Shown one piece after another: positions 1-10,060 of a stretch of 64,000 nucleotides of DNA. The first letter of the stretch is position 1. Every line of letters begins with the position of its first letter. The notes below the pieces were generated by a model that was not told the origin of the DNA, did not search any database, and saw only the letters and a list, made by a program, of their open reading frames with translations. The position numbers were made by a program, and so were the translations under genes. Source of the DNA: Eubacterium sp. (GTDB lineage Bacteria; Bacillota; Clostridia; Lachnospirales; Lachnospiraceae); contig JAFRGL010000007.1 in the NCBI GenBank assembly GCA_017433825.1, positions 61,359 through 125,358 of the forward strand, in the 5' to 3' direction.

Positions 1-2
1 AC

Positions 3-3000
3 CTGAAGAAGGAGAATTCCGGCAACATTAAGATTACGCTGCTGGATGAACAGACCATCTTCCTGCAGACGCTCAGCAGCCACATTGCCGTTGACCTGGC
101 AGGCGACTTCTGGTCCTACACCGTAACGGACGGTGTCTACAGCTGGACGAGAATCGGAAACGAAACCGACAATCCCAAGGCGGTTGTAGCGGGCCAGGAC
201 GGCAAACTGGATGTTTACTACAACAGCACAAATTATGACACTGTCAGACGGCCCAAAGCTTTGACGAACCCGACCGGGTATACCATGAAGATGCAGACAA
301 TCCGTCCGCAGCTTCTGACCGACCATATCGCGGTTGATTTGAACGGCGACTACTGGTATTTCGAAGAAAATACGGCCGATGCCAGTCTGGTCTGGACGAA
401 GATCGGCAACGCAGCCGACAACCCGGATGCGGTGGTTGTTAAAGCAGGAGAAACCAAAGTTAACTACAATGGCATCTGCTATCTGGAGACCCAGCATAAA
501 GCCGATGACAACGGCGACATGGTGCTCTACCATATCCTGCCTGTTTTTGATAAGAACGGCAATAAGACCGGTTCTATCAAGGCTGGTTCCGACGGTACCG
601 TAACCGGTATCGACGCAGAGTTTACCGAGAAGCTTCTGAAAGATCAGTCCGGAACAGATTTCCGTATTGAGGAGATTGAAGCCGCACAGAATGTAAACAT
701 TACACTGGCGGACGACAAGAGTTCCATCCTGGACGGCGATGCTTTCGCAGGCAAGGCAGATGACAATGACATCAAGGCCGGCGGCATCCTGACGGTAGCC
801 TCCGACAGTGACGGCAGTCTCGGCAAACCGAATGACCGGCTTGAGATTTCTGCCCGGGATACCCTCCAGAAGAACCTGCAGGGTGATGCCATCGTAGCCA
901 TCAACACCTACCTGTATTACGATACCGGCGATGTTGTCATTAACAGCAATCTGATTGTCGACAACGTGGACTGGAGCGTTATTACCAAGGACGGCAGCGT
1001 TGTCTTCGCGGATTCGGCAGAAGCGGAAGAGGCCAAATATAACCTGACGGTTATTAACGGCGGAAGCGCTGAAATCAGAACCAACAAACTGGATGACAAT
1101 GGCAATATAAGCGAGAACGCGGAAGCTGTAAGCGAGGGTGCCATCCGGATTAAGGAACTGGTCGTTTCCGGCAGCGGAACCATCGAATCCGCCGGCGGAA
1201 CGACGGAGGAAAGAACCAGTATTACCGTTCTTGACGCCGGCGGCGAAGCTTCCGGCAGCGGCAGTATTGAAATCGAAAATGCGGTCGTCGGCACGGAAGA
1301 CAAGCCGGAGGGCATCTTACAGGCAACGGCCGGCACAGACATTACCTTAGGCGAGAGCCTTACCGTTACGGGCGGCAGCGCGGTTCTTACGGCCGGCGGA
1401 GACATTGCGGCAGGCAATGACATCACCGAAAAAGACGGCAGCGTGAAACTTACGGCAGACGGCAGCATTTCCGCAGGAAATGACCTTACCGTTACGGGCG
1501 GCAGCGCGGCTCTTACGGCAGGGGAAGACATTGCCGCAGGCAGTGACGTAACCGTTTCCGGCGGCAGCGCGGTTCTTACGGCAGGCGGAGACATCGCTGT
1601 GGGCGAAGATCTCGCGGTAACAGACGGCAGCGCGGCCCTAACAGCCGGCGGCAGCGTCACCATCGCGGATGATGTGGCTGCAGACAAGGCAAAAGCCGAA
1701 ATTACAGCCGGCGGCAGCTTCGAAGCAACCAATATTGCGGCTGTAAACGGCAGCACCGTCAAAGCGGAAGCAGCTGAAAACAGCACGGTACACGAAATCC
1801 GTGCGGTTGACAGCACCGTATCTGTCGCAGCAGGCGGCAACAACACCTTCGACAATGTTATGACCAAGGGCAGTGCGCTGACCCTGACGGCCGAAAGAGG
1901 CCTTCTGGGCATGCGCGAGGAAGTGCACCTGGACGGCAGCACGGAAGGCGGTACGGACTTCGGCGAAGAAGGACAGCGAGCCTTTATCAAAGTTGACGCG
2001 GATGATACCGATGCAACAGCCTCCGTTACCTTAAGCGGTGCTTCCATCGGCCTGCCGTACAACAGGCTTATCGTGGATATTCCTGAGGCTGTAACGCTGA
2101 AGGTTCCCGAAGTTGGCGATCTGTATGTGGATGCGCTGGATATTACACCGAAGACCGCTGCGGGAGAGGATGCGGCGCTTTCTGCCGGCGACCTCTGCTA
2201 CGGCATTGAAACTGCGGTAATCAACAATCCCATCGGAAATGATTACACAGCCCAGGAGGTGGAGACCGGTGAAGAAATCACGGGCGACTACCTCGAGCAT
2301 ATCAAAGAGGCTGCCTATGCGACCGAACTGCCCTTCACCAACAATGAAGAGCTGGCAGACTGGCTGGCCGAACGCCTCGGCGACGACTGGAAGGATAAAG
2401 TCGACACAGCTGCGCTGCAGCAGATGATCGACGACCTGCAGGCGGAAATCGACGCGAAATGGCCGGAAGAGGATCCGGAGAATCCGTCTGAAGATCCGGA
2501 GAATCCGTCTGAAGATCCGGAAAAACCGGATGCCGGCGGTGAAGGCGGCGAAGAACCGGAAGAAGATCCGCTTCTGACAGCAGCCAAAGAAAAACTGGAA
2601 GAACTGCAGACCCTTTATGACAGCCTGACCACGGAAGAAGAGGACGAGGAGCTTACCGAAGAAGAGATTACCGCGAAGAAGGCGGAAATCCTTGAGAAAC
2701 TGCTCGACCTTGAGACCGAAGAGGGCAGCACGGCCACATTGATTCCGGACAAGGCAGACCTTATCGGAAGCCTGCTTACGGATGAGGAAAAAGCGGCCAT
2801 CGCCCAGGATGTCAAAGACAATGCGCAGATTCCGGAAGAGGCCGAAAACGGCTATACCGGTGAAACACCCAAAACGCTTCATGTGGAAATCGGCACCAGC
2901 ACCAGACAGACAGACCTCTTCAATGAAGGCAGTATTGACATCACGGTAACCGGAGGCACGGATGGTTCAGATCTCACCGCGAACGATATCCGTTCACATG

Positions 3001-6000
3001 CCGGCGACGTGACCATTAACGTAGAAAACGGCAGCATCCGCTCGACGGATGAAGGCGCTGACGGTGCGGAAACCATTTACGGCAGAAATATCAGCCTGAC
3101 CGCTTCCGAAGATATCGTCGGCAGCACCGATACCCTCGAAATTGCCCAGGCGGGCAACAAGCCGGTGGTGACGGTTGCGGACAGCGACAGCACCCTGGCA
3201 GACGGCTCCGTCACCGGACGCATCCATCAGGATGAGAACGGACAGTGGGTCATCGATACGGTTGTAAGCTATGACTGGGTACGCAAGGTTGTGGAAGATG
3301 ACGAGGCGATACGTCTTGACGCGGAAGCAGAAAACGGAAGCGCTGACCTTACCCGGACAAACGGCGACCTTAACATCGGTACCGTAAAAGCGGGCGAAGA
3401 CGTTACCCTGACAACCCAGGGCAACGTAAATGACGCCAGGACCGAAGAAGAAAAGGCAGCCGGTGCACAAAATATCACAGCCGGAAATGATGCAGCTGTG
3501 AACGCCGAAAACGGCGCTGTCGGCGCGGAAGATGCGCCGATCGAAGTAAATGTCGGCAGACAGATGACAGTGGATGCCGAAGAAGACATCAACGTAACAT
3601 CCGGCGAAGATCTTGCCATCACAGCGGATACGCAGGACGGTGTTGTAAATGTTCATTCCGACAAGGATCTGACACTGGACAATACCGAAAAGGCTGCCGG
3701 CGGCACAGGCGACCTGAATATTAAGGAAGCTACAGCAGGCGGCAATGCCGATATTACGGCGGCGGGCGACGCGAACATCACGGAAGCTGCCGCAGGCGGC
3801 GATATGGACATCACAGCCGGCGGCGACGCGAACATCACGGAAGCCACAGCAGGCGGTACGGCTGCTGTTAAGGCGGACGGCGATATTACCGGCGGCGGCA
3901 CCGTATCGGCGGATACCATCAATCTTGCGGCAGATGCGGACGGCGACGGCGACGGCGCAGTCGGCACCAAGGACAACCCGGTTTACGTGGATACCGCTTC
4001 CGGCAGCACCGGCAAGGGTACCTTAAGCGCTTCCGGCACGGAAGTGAACGTGAAAGAGCTGACCGGAGACCTGGTAATCGAAGACGTTACCGCAGACGGC
4101 GACGCGCAGATTACCGCACCGGGCGATATCACCGACAACAACGGCGGCAGCGCCGGCAAGGAAGCGGCCGACAAGGAGAAAGAAGCTTCCGATAAGCAGA
4201 ACCTCGCGAATACGGCGGCTGACCAGGCGGAAATCCTGGATAAGGAAGCCACCGCACTGGAGGAAGAAGCGGCCAAAGCCAGAGAAGAAGCCAATAAGGC
4301 CAAAGAAGAGGCCGATACGGCCCGCCAGGAAGCAAATGCGGCCGAAAAGGCAGCAGAAGACGCAGCTAGGGCGGCAGAAGATGCAGCCAAAGCGGCGGAA
4401 GACGCAGCCAAAGCTGCAAAGGATGCGGCTGAGCAGGCGAAGGAAGCCGAAAAGGCAGCAGCCGATGCGGCCCAGACAGCCAAAGACGCGGCGAAACTGG
4501 CAGATGAAAAGGAAGCTGCAGGAGCAGCGGATGCCGCAGAAGCCAGACAGGCAGCAGAAGACGCAGCCAAAGCGGCAAAAGATGCAGAGGATGCTGCGAA
4601 GACCGCCGCGGATACTGCAAAGACAGCTGCAGAAACAGCCAAAACTGCGGAAAAGACAGCCAAAGAAACCGCTAAGGAAGCCGAAACACTGCAGAAAGAA
4701 GCGGAAAAAGCCGACAAGACCGCAGAAGCACTGGAGAAGACTGCCGGCGAGAAGGAAGAAACCGCAGCCGGCAAGGAAAAGACGGCGGCAGACGCCCGGA
4801 AAGAAGCTGACGATAAGGCAAAAGAAGCCGCAGACAAGCAGAAAGAAGCCGATGATGCCAAGGCAGAAGCGGAAGCAGCCAAAGAAGCGGCGGCAAATGC
4901 CGACCCGGCGGTTACCACAGGCGGAGACCTGGATATCAGCGCGGGCGGCAGTATCGGAACAAAAGACGACCCGCTGGATACCGACATCGGCGGCAGCCTC
5001 ACGGCAGGCGCGACAGGCGACATCAACATCTCCAACAAGGGCGATTTGAACATCAAGGATCTGGATGCCGACAAGAATGCGGCGGATGACCGGGATGTGC
5101 AGCTTGTTGCCGGCGGCGACATCAGTTCCGACAAGACCATCACCGGCGGAAATGCCGATATCAGTTCTCTCGACGGCAATATCGGAAGCAAGGACAACCC
5201 GCTGAATCTGGATGTGGACTCCTTAAGCGGCACGGCAGCCGGCGACGCGGCCATCACCAACAAGGGTGACCTGGAAGTCGGCGACCTTAGCGTCGGCGGA
5301 GAGCTCGACCTTACAGCAAACGGCGATATCACCGCAGGCGACAAGGCGGACGGCACCGCAAACATCACCGCGGATACAGCAGTTATTAACGCGAACGGCA
5401 ATGTGGGCTCAGCCGACAAGCCGCTTGACCTGGATGTGAACAACCTGACCATCAACGGCAAGGATATTGACATCCATACGATTTCGGATACCGCGATTGA
5501 CAGTATTACCGGCAAGGACATTGACATTACCGCAGACGCTGATATTACAGCCGGAGACGGCGATGTGAACATTACCGGTGATAATCTGAACATTGACGCT
5601 TACGGCAGCGTAGGCGAGGAAGATAAGCCTCTCACCGTACAGGTAACCGGCGATGTAAATATCACCAGCCTGCATGGCAAGACAAATGTGAAGCGCGTAT
5701 ACCCGAAGAACAATAACAGCAGCGATACGGATACGGCAGATGAACAGCCGTGGTACGGCATCCTACTTTATGATGATAAGATGGAGCCCGCACCGAAGAG
5801 AGTTGCCGAACTGGAACCGGATGTTGACCTTACAGACCTGTTTGCGGATGAAGAATTCAAGGAAGAACTTGTCCGCAGACTCGGCGATGAAGAAAAAGTA
5901 CTGAAAGCCGACCTTATCCTGAACGACGGTCCGGACAAACGGATCATCCTAAGGAAGCTGAAAGACGGTTCCGATGCCTACAACAAACTGGCGGACGAGC

Positions 6001-6764
6001 TTATCAAAGCGATTATGGACGACTGGAGGGAAGAGGAAGAAACAGAAGAGGACAAAGCGGAAACGGACGAAACGGCCGACGCGGAAGCGGAGGAAGAGGA
6101 AGAAACAGTCTTTAAGAAGTCCGACCGTAAGAAACTCTTCGGTATCTTCGCCCTTTCGGATGACCTCCTGGAAACTTCGGAAGACTTCCGGTATCTGATA
6201 CTGGATGAGGAAATCCGCAAAGAACTGGCTGACAGGGAATACCGGTGGATATTCTTCCGCACAGGCGACAGGATGCTGGTCATCGACCTGACACAGCTGG
6301 AAGAAGAAGGCGAATACATCTTCGCCCTTGATCCGGAAGGCAAAGCGGAAATCGAAGAAATGAAGGCCGGCGCGTTCACACTGGTCATCGATGAAGACGA
6401 TGAAGCGAAACTGGTGGCTGTAGAAGACGAAGTGCTGATTCAGAAGGCAAAAGAAGCAGCCGAAAAGGCTGAACAGGAAGCTGCTGAAGAGGCGGAAGAC
6501 GTTCAGACAGAAGAATCTGCGGCAGCGGCAGCAGAAGCGGCTGATACGGAATCCGAAGAAGAAAAAGAACCGCGCATCATTGCGGCGGCCTGGTACGAGG
6601 GCGAAAAGGTCCTCACCTGGGACGAATACGGCAAGGCTGACGCGGCGGAAGAAGAACTGCTGACCATCGCCGTGCTTTTCGAAGCGGAAGACGTGACAGA
6701 GGACATGGCGGAGGATTATCCGGAACTTCTGAAAGGTCTGGAAGGACTGGATAAGGCGGTTTAA
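3..6764 (+). CDS. Giant repetitive beta-helix/coiled-coil protein, 5'-truncated by window edge
   Basis: The frame is open from base 3, so the real start lies upstream; about 2,250 residues are visible. The first two ~81-residue units are tandem copies sharing the phrase HIAVDL-GD-W and a downstream W-(T)-(K/R)-IGN. Bases ~1,300-1,700 and ~3,700-5,600 encode short Gly/Ala/Asp repeats of the type (G/S)AALTAGGDIAAGNDVTV, as in filamentous-haemagglutinin-like right-handed beta-helices. Bases ~4,160-4,905 insert ~250 residues almost entirely of Ala/Lys/Glu/Asp, which predict a long coiled coil. A Pro/Glu/Asp linker lies near 2,460-2,570, and the C-terminal ~250 residues are strongly acidic. I see no LPxTG sorting signal or transmembrane anchor at the C-terminus. 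By family analogy it is a secreted or surface fibre or adhesin, but the secretion signal is outside the window. Role inferred only. Confidence 0.75.
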   Translation: MKKENSGNIKITLLDEQTIFLQTLSSHIAVDLAGDFWSYTVTDGVYSWTRIGNETDNPKAVVAGQDGKLDVYYNSTNYDTVRRPKALTNPTGYTMKMQTIRPQLLTDHIAVDLNGDYWYFEENTADASLVWTKIGNAADNPDAVVVKAGETKVNYNGICYLETQHKADDNGDMVLYHILPVFDKNGNKTGSIKAGSDGTVTGIDAEFTEKLLKDQSGTDFRIEEIEAAQNVNITLADDKSSILDGDAFAGKADDNDIKAGGILTVASDSDGSLGKPNDRLEISARDTLQKNLQGDAIVAINTYLYYDTGDVVINSNLIVDNVDWSVITKDGSVVFADSAEAEEAKYNLTVINGGSAEIRTNKLDDNGNISENAEAVSEGAIRIKELVVSGSGTIESAGGTTEERTSITVLDAGGEASGSGSIEIENAVVGTEDKPEGILQATAGTDITLGESLTVTGGSAVLTAGGDIAAGNDITEKDGSVKLTADGSISAGNDLTVTGGSAALTAGEDIAAGSDVTVSGGSAVLTAGGDIAVGEDLAVTDGSAALTAGGSVTIADDVAADKAKAEITAGGSFEATNIAAVNGSTVKAEAAENSTVHEIRAVDSTVSVAAGGNNTFDNVMTKGSALTLTAERGLLGMREEVHLDGSTEGGTDFGEEGQRAFIKVDADDTDATASVTLSGASIGLPYNRLIVDIPEAVTLKVPEVGDLYVDALDITPKTAAGEDAALSAGDLCYGIETAVINNPIGNDYTAQEVETGEEITGDYLEHIKEAAYATELPFTNNEELADWLAERLGDDWKDKVDTAALQQMIDDLQAEIDAKWPEEDPENPSEDPENPSEDPEKPDAGGEGGEEPEEDPLLTAAKEKLEELQTLYDSLTTEEEDEELTEEEITAKKAEILEKLLDLETEEGSTATLIPDKADLIGSLLTDEEKAAIAQDVKDNAQIPEEAENGYTGETPKTLHVEIGTSTRQTDLFNEGSIDITVTGGTDGSDLTANDIRSHAGDVTINVENGSIRSTDEGADGAETIYGRNISLTASEDIVGSTDTLEIAQAGNKPVVTVADSDSTLADGSVTGRIHQDENGQWVIDTVVSYDWVRKVVEDDEAIRLDAEAENGSADLTRTNGDLNIGTVKAGEDVTLTTQGNVNDARTEEEKAAGAQNITAGNDAAVNAENGAVGAEDAPIEVNVGRQMTVDAEEDINVTSGEDLAITADTQDGVVNVHSDKDLTLDNTEKAAGGTGDLNIKEATAGGNADITAAGDANITEAAAGGDMDITAGGDANITEATAGGTAAVKADGDITGGGTVSADTINLAADADGDGDGAVGTKDNPVYVDTASGSTGKGTLSASGTEVNVKELTGDLVIEDVTADGDAQITAPGDITDNNGGSAGKEAADKEKEASDKQNLANTAADQAEILDKEATALEEEAAKAREEANKAKEEADTARQEANAAEKAAEDAARAAEDAAKAAEDAAKAAKDAAEQAKEAEKAAADAAQTAKDAAKLADEKEAAGAADAAEARQAAEDAAKAAKDAEDAAKTAADTAKTAAETAKTAEKTAKETAKEAETLQKEAEKADKTAEALEKTAGEKEETAAGKEKTAADARKEADDKAKEAADKQKEADDAKAEAEAAKEAAANADPAVTTGGDLDISAGGSIGTKDDPLDTDIGGSLTAGATGDINISNKGDLNIKDLDADKNAADDRDVQLVAGGDISSDKTITGGNADISSLDGNIGSKDNPLNLDVDSLSGTAAGDAAITNKGDLEVGDLSVGGELDLTANGDITAGDKADGTANITADTAVINANGNVGSADKPLDLDVNNLTINGKDIDIHTISDTAIDSITGKDIDITADADITAGDGDVNITGDNLNIDAYGSVGEEDKPLTVQVTGDVNITSLHGKTNVKRVYPKNNNSSDTDTADEQPWYGILLYDDKMEPAPKRVAELEPDVDLTDLFADEEFKEELVRRLGDEEKVLKADLILNDGPDKRIILRKLKDGSDAYNKLADELIKAIMDDWREEEETEEDKAETDETADAEAEEEEETVFKKSDRKKLFGIFALSDDLLETSEDFRYLILDEEIRKELADREYRWIFFRTGDRMLVIDLTQLEEEGEYIFALDPEGKAEIEEMKAGAFTLVIDEDDEAKLVAVEDEVLIQKAKEAAEKAEQEAAEEAEDVQTEESAAAAAEAADTESEEEKEPRIIAAAWYEGEKVLTWDEYGKADAAEEELLTIAVLFEAEDVTEDMAEDYPELLKGLEGLDKAV

Positions 6765-6786
6765 AACTCCATAAACAAAAGCTTTG

Positions 6787-6826
6787 GCGGGCTCTGCATT
6801 TACGCAGGGCCCGCTGTTAAAAAAAA
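6787..6826 (+). terminator. Hairpin after the giant protein gene, possible weak terminator
   Basis: An 11-bp stem (GCGGGCTCTGC / GCAGGGCCCGC, one G-U pair) with a 6-nt loop starts 22 bases after the stop codon. It is followed by TGTTAAAAAAAAG rather than a U-tract, so termination may be partial. The next gene begins only 24 bases past the stem with no visible promoter, so read-through is plausible. Confidence 0.4.
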
Positions 6827-6837
6827 GATTAATCAAT

Positions 6838-9800
6838 ATGGAAAACTATACAAAAGAACTGGGAAAGAAAACATTCCGCATATTTATTTCCAGCACCTTT
6901 GCGGACATGCACGCGGAGCGGGATTATTTAAGGGAGCATGCCTTCCGGCGGATTTCCGCGGAAATGATGAAGGAAGGCTACGGCTTCATGCCCGTTGATT
7001 TAAGAGGCAGCGTGGAGGAAACCTACGCCGATTCCGAACGGAACGTATTCCACATGTGCCTGCGCCGGGTGGACGACTGCAGGCCCAGGTTTTTAGGCCT
7101 GGTGGGCGAACGCTACGGCTGGATCTGCTACGATGACAAAGTGGAGCGCGGCATGGATGCGGAAAGCGTCCGCTTAAGGCGGATTATCGAGGATATCTGC
7201 GGGGAAACAGGCCTTGCCAAAGAGGAAATCAAAGACAAGTCCATGACCCAGATAGAGATGCTCTACGGCCTGAAAAACGTGAAAAAAGACCAGTGCTTCT
7301 TCTATTTCAGGGAGAAACTGCCGGCGGAGCGTTTAAAGGGCGACAGAAGCCTCTACATCGAAAATCCGGCGAAGCAGGATGCCTTAAAAGACTGGATTCA
7401 GTCTGAAATGGCGGATTTCCCGGATAACTGTCATACGTATCATCCCCTCTGGAAGGGTGAAGGTATACCCTTAGCCGGTCTGGAAGAGCTGGACCGGATG
7501 GTCTACGAGGATCTGCACGAAAGCCTGATGGCGGAAATCGCTGCCCTGGAAAAGACGGAGGAAGACCCGCAGGAAGCGTACGTGGCGGTACGGCTGGCCG
7601 GAAGCCTGGAACGGAAAAGGCAGCTGGACCGGCTGGAAAACGCAGCGCTTACCTTTACCGCCAACCCTTACATCCTGGTGTCGGATAAAGACGGCAGCGG
7701 CAAATCCACCCTCATGGCCCAGCTGTACATGCGGCTGAAACGCAGGGAAGGCCTTCTGGTGCTTCCGTATTTCGCCGGTGTAAATGACGAATTCGCCGAA
7801 ATGAACAACCTGTACAGCCGGTTTGTGCGGACGCTGATTGCCGAAGGCAGCGAAAAGCTTCCGAAAATGACCGTGACCGACGATGAAAGCGACTGGCGTG
7901 AATTTTTCCGCAGCCGGCTTGCGCAGATCGCGGAAAAGAAAATGGTGATCCTCCTGGTTGACGCGGTGGACGAGCTGGATACAAATCTGGCCAATCCGAT
8001 GCTTCTGGCCGGAAGCATGCCGGACAACGTCATGCTCATCGCTTCTGCGGGGGAAGGCTTTGCGCCTCCGGCGGCGCTGGATACCCTGACTGCAAGTCTT
8101 GACAACGGGGAGCTGACGGACGAAGACTTTAACGGCATGATCGCCGCATTTGCGGAAAGCTACGGCAAAACCCTGGATTCCGGCATCCGCCGCGAACTCA
8201 TCGGAAAGGTTCGCAAAGCCGGTTCAAGCCCCCTGTACACGCGGCTTCTGGTGGATTATATCATGAAGATGACCGGCGCGGACTACCGGCAGTATGCCGG
8301 AAGCGACGCCCACCGGGTGTGGATGAGCAAGGCCATCGAAGAGATTCCTCCTTCGGTATCAGGCGCTTTTTTCAAGGTTCTGGAGCGGGCGAGGGAAGCC
8401 TACGGCGGCGGGCAGGTCATGTGCCTGGTAAGCCTTTTAGGCTGTGTAAAAGGCGGGATACGCACCGCACAGCTGAAAACCGCCATGGAGGAAATGGGCG
8501 TTGAGATAACCGACATCGAACTGTTTGAGATCCGGGACGCCCTGTCCGCCTACCTCAGACAGGATACGGATATGGACTGGTGGAAGCTGGAATACCCGGT
8601 ACTGGGAAAACTCGTCATCGAAGATTACGACAAAGAGCAGATGCAGGCCCTGCATTCCGTGCTGGTCACTGCCTCCGACGATCTGGATGTCCGGGATATT
8701 TTCAAAGCCAGGGAATATCTGTACCACTGCTTTATGGCAAATAACGTGCGGGATGCAGAACTGTATCTGACCGATATGAAATTCAGCTTTCCCGCTGCCT
8801 GCACAAAGGAAATCCGCCAGCTGAAGGAAATCCTGAACATGGAAGACGGCATCCGCTGGGAAAGACAGCTGGTTTCGAATTTCAGGACGCCTTCCTATCC
8901 GGGTTTCTTCCTGGAAATGATGATGAACGCCCTGCGTAAGGTCAACGCGGAGCTGACATTTGAACAGCGCCTCCAGATAATGGAAATGATCAAAGAGGCC
9001 TGCTGGACCAGGGGCCATTTAAGAAATGCGCCTGTGGCCGGCAAAAGGTACTGTCAGGAGCAGACAAGGTACTGCACAGCCCTCATCTTTACGGGGGATT
9101 TGTACCGCGGCGAAAGGAAAAAGGACGAGGCTGAGAAGCTTTACCGGCAGGCAGAGAAGGAACTGGAAAAGCTGGAAGAAGATTTCCCGGGAACCCCCCA
9201 GGTAAGGGAAGCCATGATGGTGGTGAAATCCTCGCTCGGGGATACGCAGTATGCCAAAGATATCGCGGAAAAACGTCTGCAGGAGGATGCGGACAATCCC
9301 TTCTCCTTCCACGACGCGGGCATTGCCTGCATGGAAAATTCCCTTAAGATGGCAAAAACGGACCGTGCCGGCGCAGTCCGGGAATGCAGCCGGGGTATTG
9401 AACTTCTGGAAAAGGCCGTGGAAAGAACCAAAACCATGGTATTTACCGGGGACAACCGATGGATTAAGGACCTGGCTGCGGCTTATGCGGCCCGGGGCAG
9501 GATATACGGTCCGGCTTCGAAAAAGGAAGCCCTGGCCGACCTGGAAAAGGCAGCCGGCCTCATGAGGGAGGATTTGAAGGCGCATCCGGAGGATGCGGAA
9601 CGGGTGCAGATTTTCCTGCTCTGCATTCTGGAAATCAAAGCTTTAGCCGACAATCCCTTCGATATGCTTCCCCTTTATGAGGAAGGCGCGGCGGCATTTT
9701 CCGGACTGGACGTCCGGGCAGGGAGAAATAAGGAGCTGTACAATCCGTTCTCCATGATCTGCGGCGAAGCCGCGTCCCTCTGCGCGAAAATGAGGAATCC

Positions 9801-10005
9801 CAACGGCATGATTGTCTGGCTGACCAGGAACGAAGACGTACTGGTCAGGAATTTCGACGAGAGGGTGAAGACACCGGGCATTTCCCAGGCATATTTCAAC
9901 ATTTTCCGCTCGCTGGAAAGCGCCTACCGGTATCTGAAAAATACGGCCAAAGCGGACGAATACCAACGGCGCGCCGCGGCAGTGGCAAGGCTTCTGCAAA
10001 GCTGA
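6838..10005 (+). CDS. DUF4062 - STAND (NACHT-like) NTPase - TPR protein
   Basis: A 1,055-aa protein. Residues ~10-105 match the DUF4062 pattern (FRIFISSTFADMHAERDYL, then FLGLVGERYGWI). A P-loop follows at residues 282-291 (SDKDGSGKST; Lys289), in which the first glycine of the usual GxxxxGKS is Asp. Walker B is at ~370-379 (ILLVDAVDEL; Asp375). The region after ~residue 730 is helical with TPR-like pairs. DUF4062-NACHT-repeat proteins form a STAND class of signal-sensing switches; in animals TEP1 and NPHP3 have a similar order, and bacterial STAND proteins often act in defence. The chosen ATG gives the clean MENYTKELGKKTF start, but no Shine-Dalgarno is visible, and no promoter lies between it and the upstream gene. 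Translation coupling or a weak start is possible. Function inferred. Confidence 0.8.
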   Translation: MENYTKELGKKTFRIFISSTFADMHAERDYLREHAFRRISAEMMKEGYGFMPVDLRGSVEETYADSERNVFHMCLRRVDDCRPRFLGLVGERYGWICYDDKVERGMDAESVRLRRIIEDICGETGLAKEEIKDKSMTQIEMLYGLKNVKKDQCFFYFREKLPAERLKGDRSLYIENPAKQDALKDWIQSEMADFPDNCHTYHPLWKGEGIPLAGLEELDRMVYEDLHESLMAEIAALEKTEEDPQEAYVAVRLAGSLERKRQLDRLENAALTFTANPYILVSDKDGSGKSTLMAQLYMRLKRREGLLVLPYFAGVNDEFAEMNNLYSRFVRTLIAEGSEKLPKMTVTDDESDWREFFRSRLAQIAEKKMVILLVDAVDELDTNLANPMLLAGSMPDNVMLIASAGEGFAPPAALDTLTASLDNGELTDEDFNGMIAAFAESYGKTLDSGIRRELIGKVRKAGSSPLYTRLLVDYIMKMTGADYRQYAGSDAHRVWMSKAIEEIPPSVSGAFFKVLERAREAYGGGQVMCLVSLLGCVKGGIRTAQLKTAMEEMGVEITDIELFEIRDALSAYLRQDTDMDWWKLEYPVLGKLVIEDYDKEQMQALHSVLVTASDDLDVRDIFKAREYLYHCFMANNVRDAELYLTDMKFSFPAACTKEIRQLKEILNMEDGIRWERQLVSNFRTPSYPGFFLEMMMNALRKVNAELTFEQRLQIMEMIKEACWTRGHLRNAPVAGKRYCQEQTRYCTALIFTGDLYRGERKKDEAEKLYRQAEKELEKLEEDFPGTPQVREAMMVVKSSLGDTQYAKDIAEKRLQEDADNPFSFHDAGIACMENSLKMAKTDRAGAVRECSRGIELLEKAVERTKTMVFTGDNRWIKDLAAAYAARGRIYGPASKKEALADLEKAAGLMREDLKAHPEDAERVQIFLLCILEIKALADNPFDMLPLYEEGAAAFSGLDVRAGRNKELYNPFSMICGEAASLCAKMRNPNGMIVWLTRNEDVLVRNFDERVKTPGISQAYFNIFRSLESAYRYLKNTAKADEYQRRAAAVARLLQS

Positions 10006-10060
10006 GAATGACAAAGAAAACAGGAGAAAGTTTACATAATAAAAAGAACAGGAGGAGAAG

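Noticed and set aside
917-2062. Long minus-strand ORFs opposite the giant repeat gene
   Set aside because: Antisense shadows produced by repetitive GC-rich codons; no ribosome binding sites and low-complexity Ser/Ala products.
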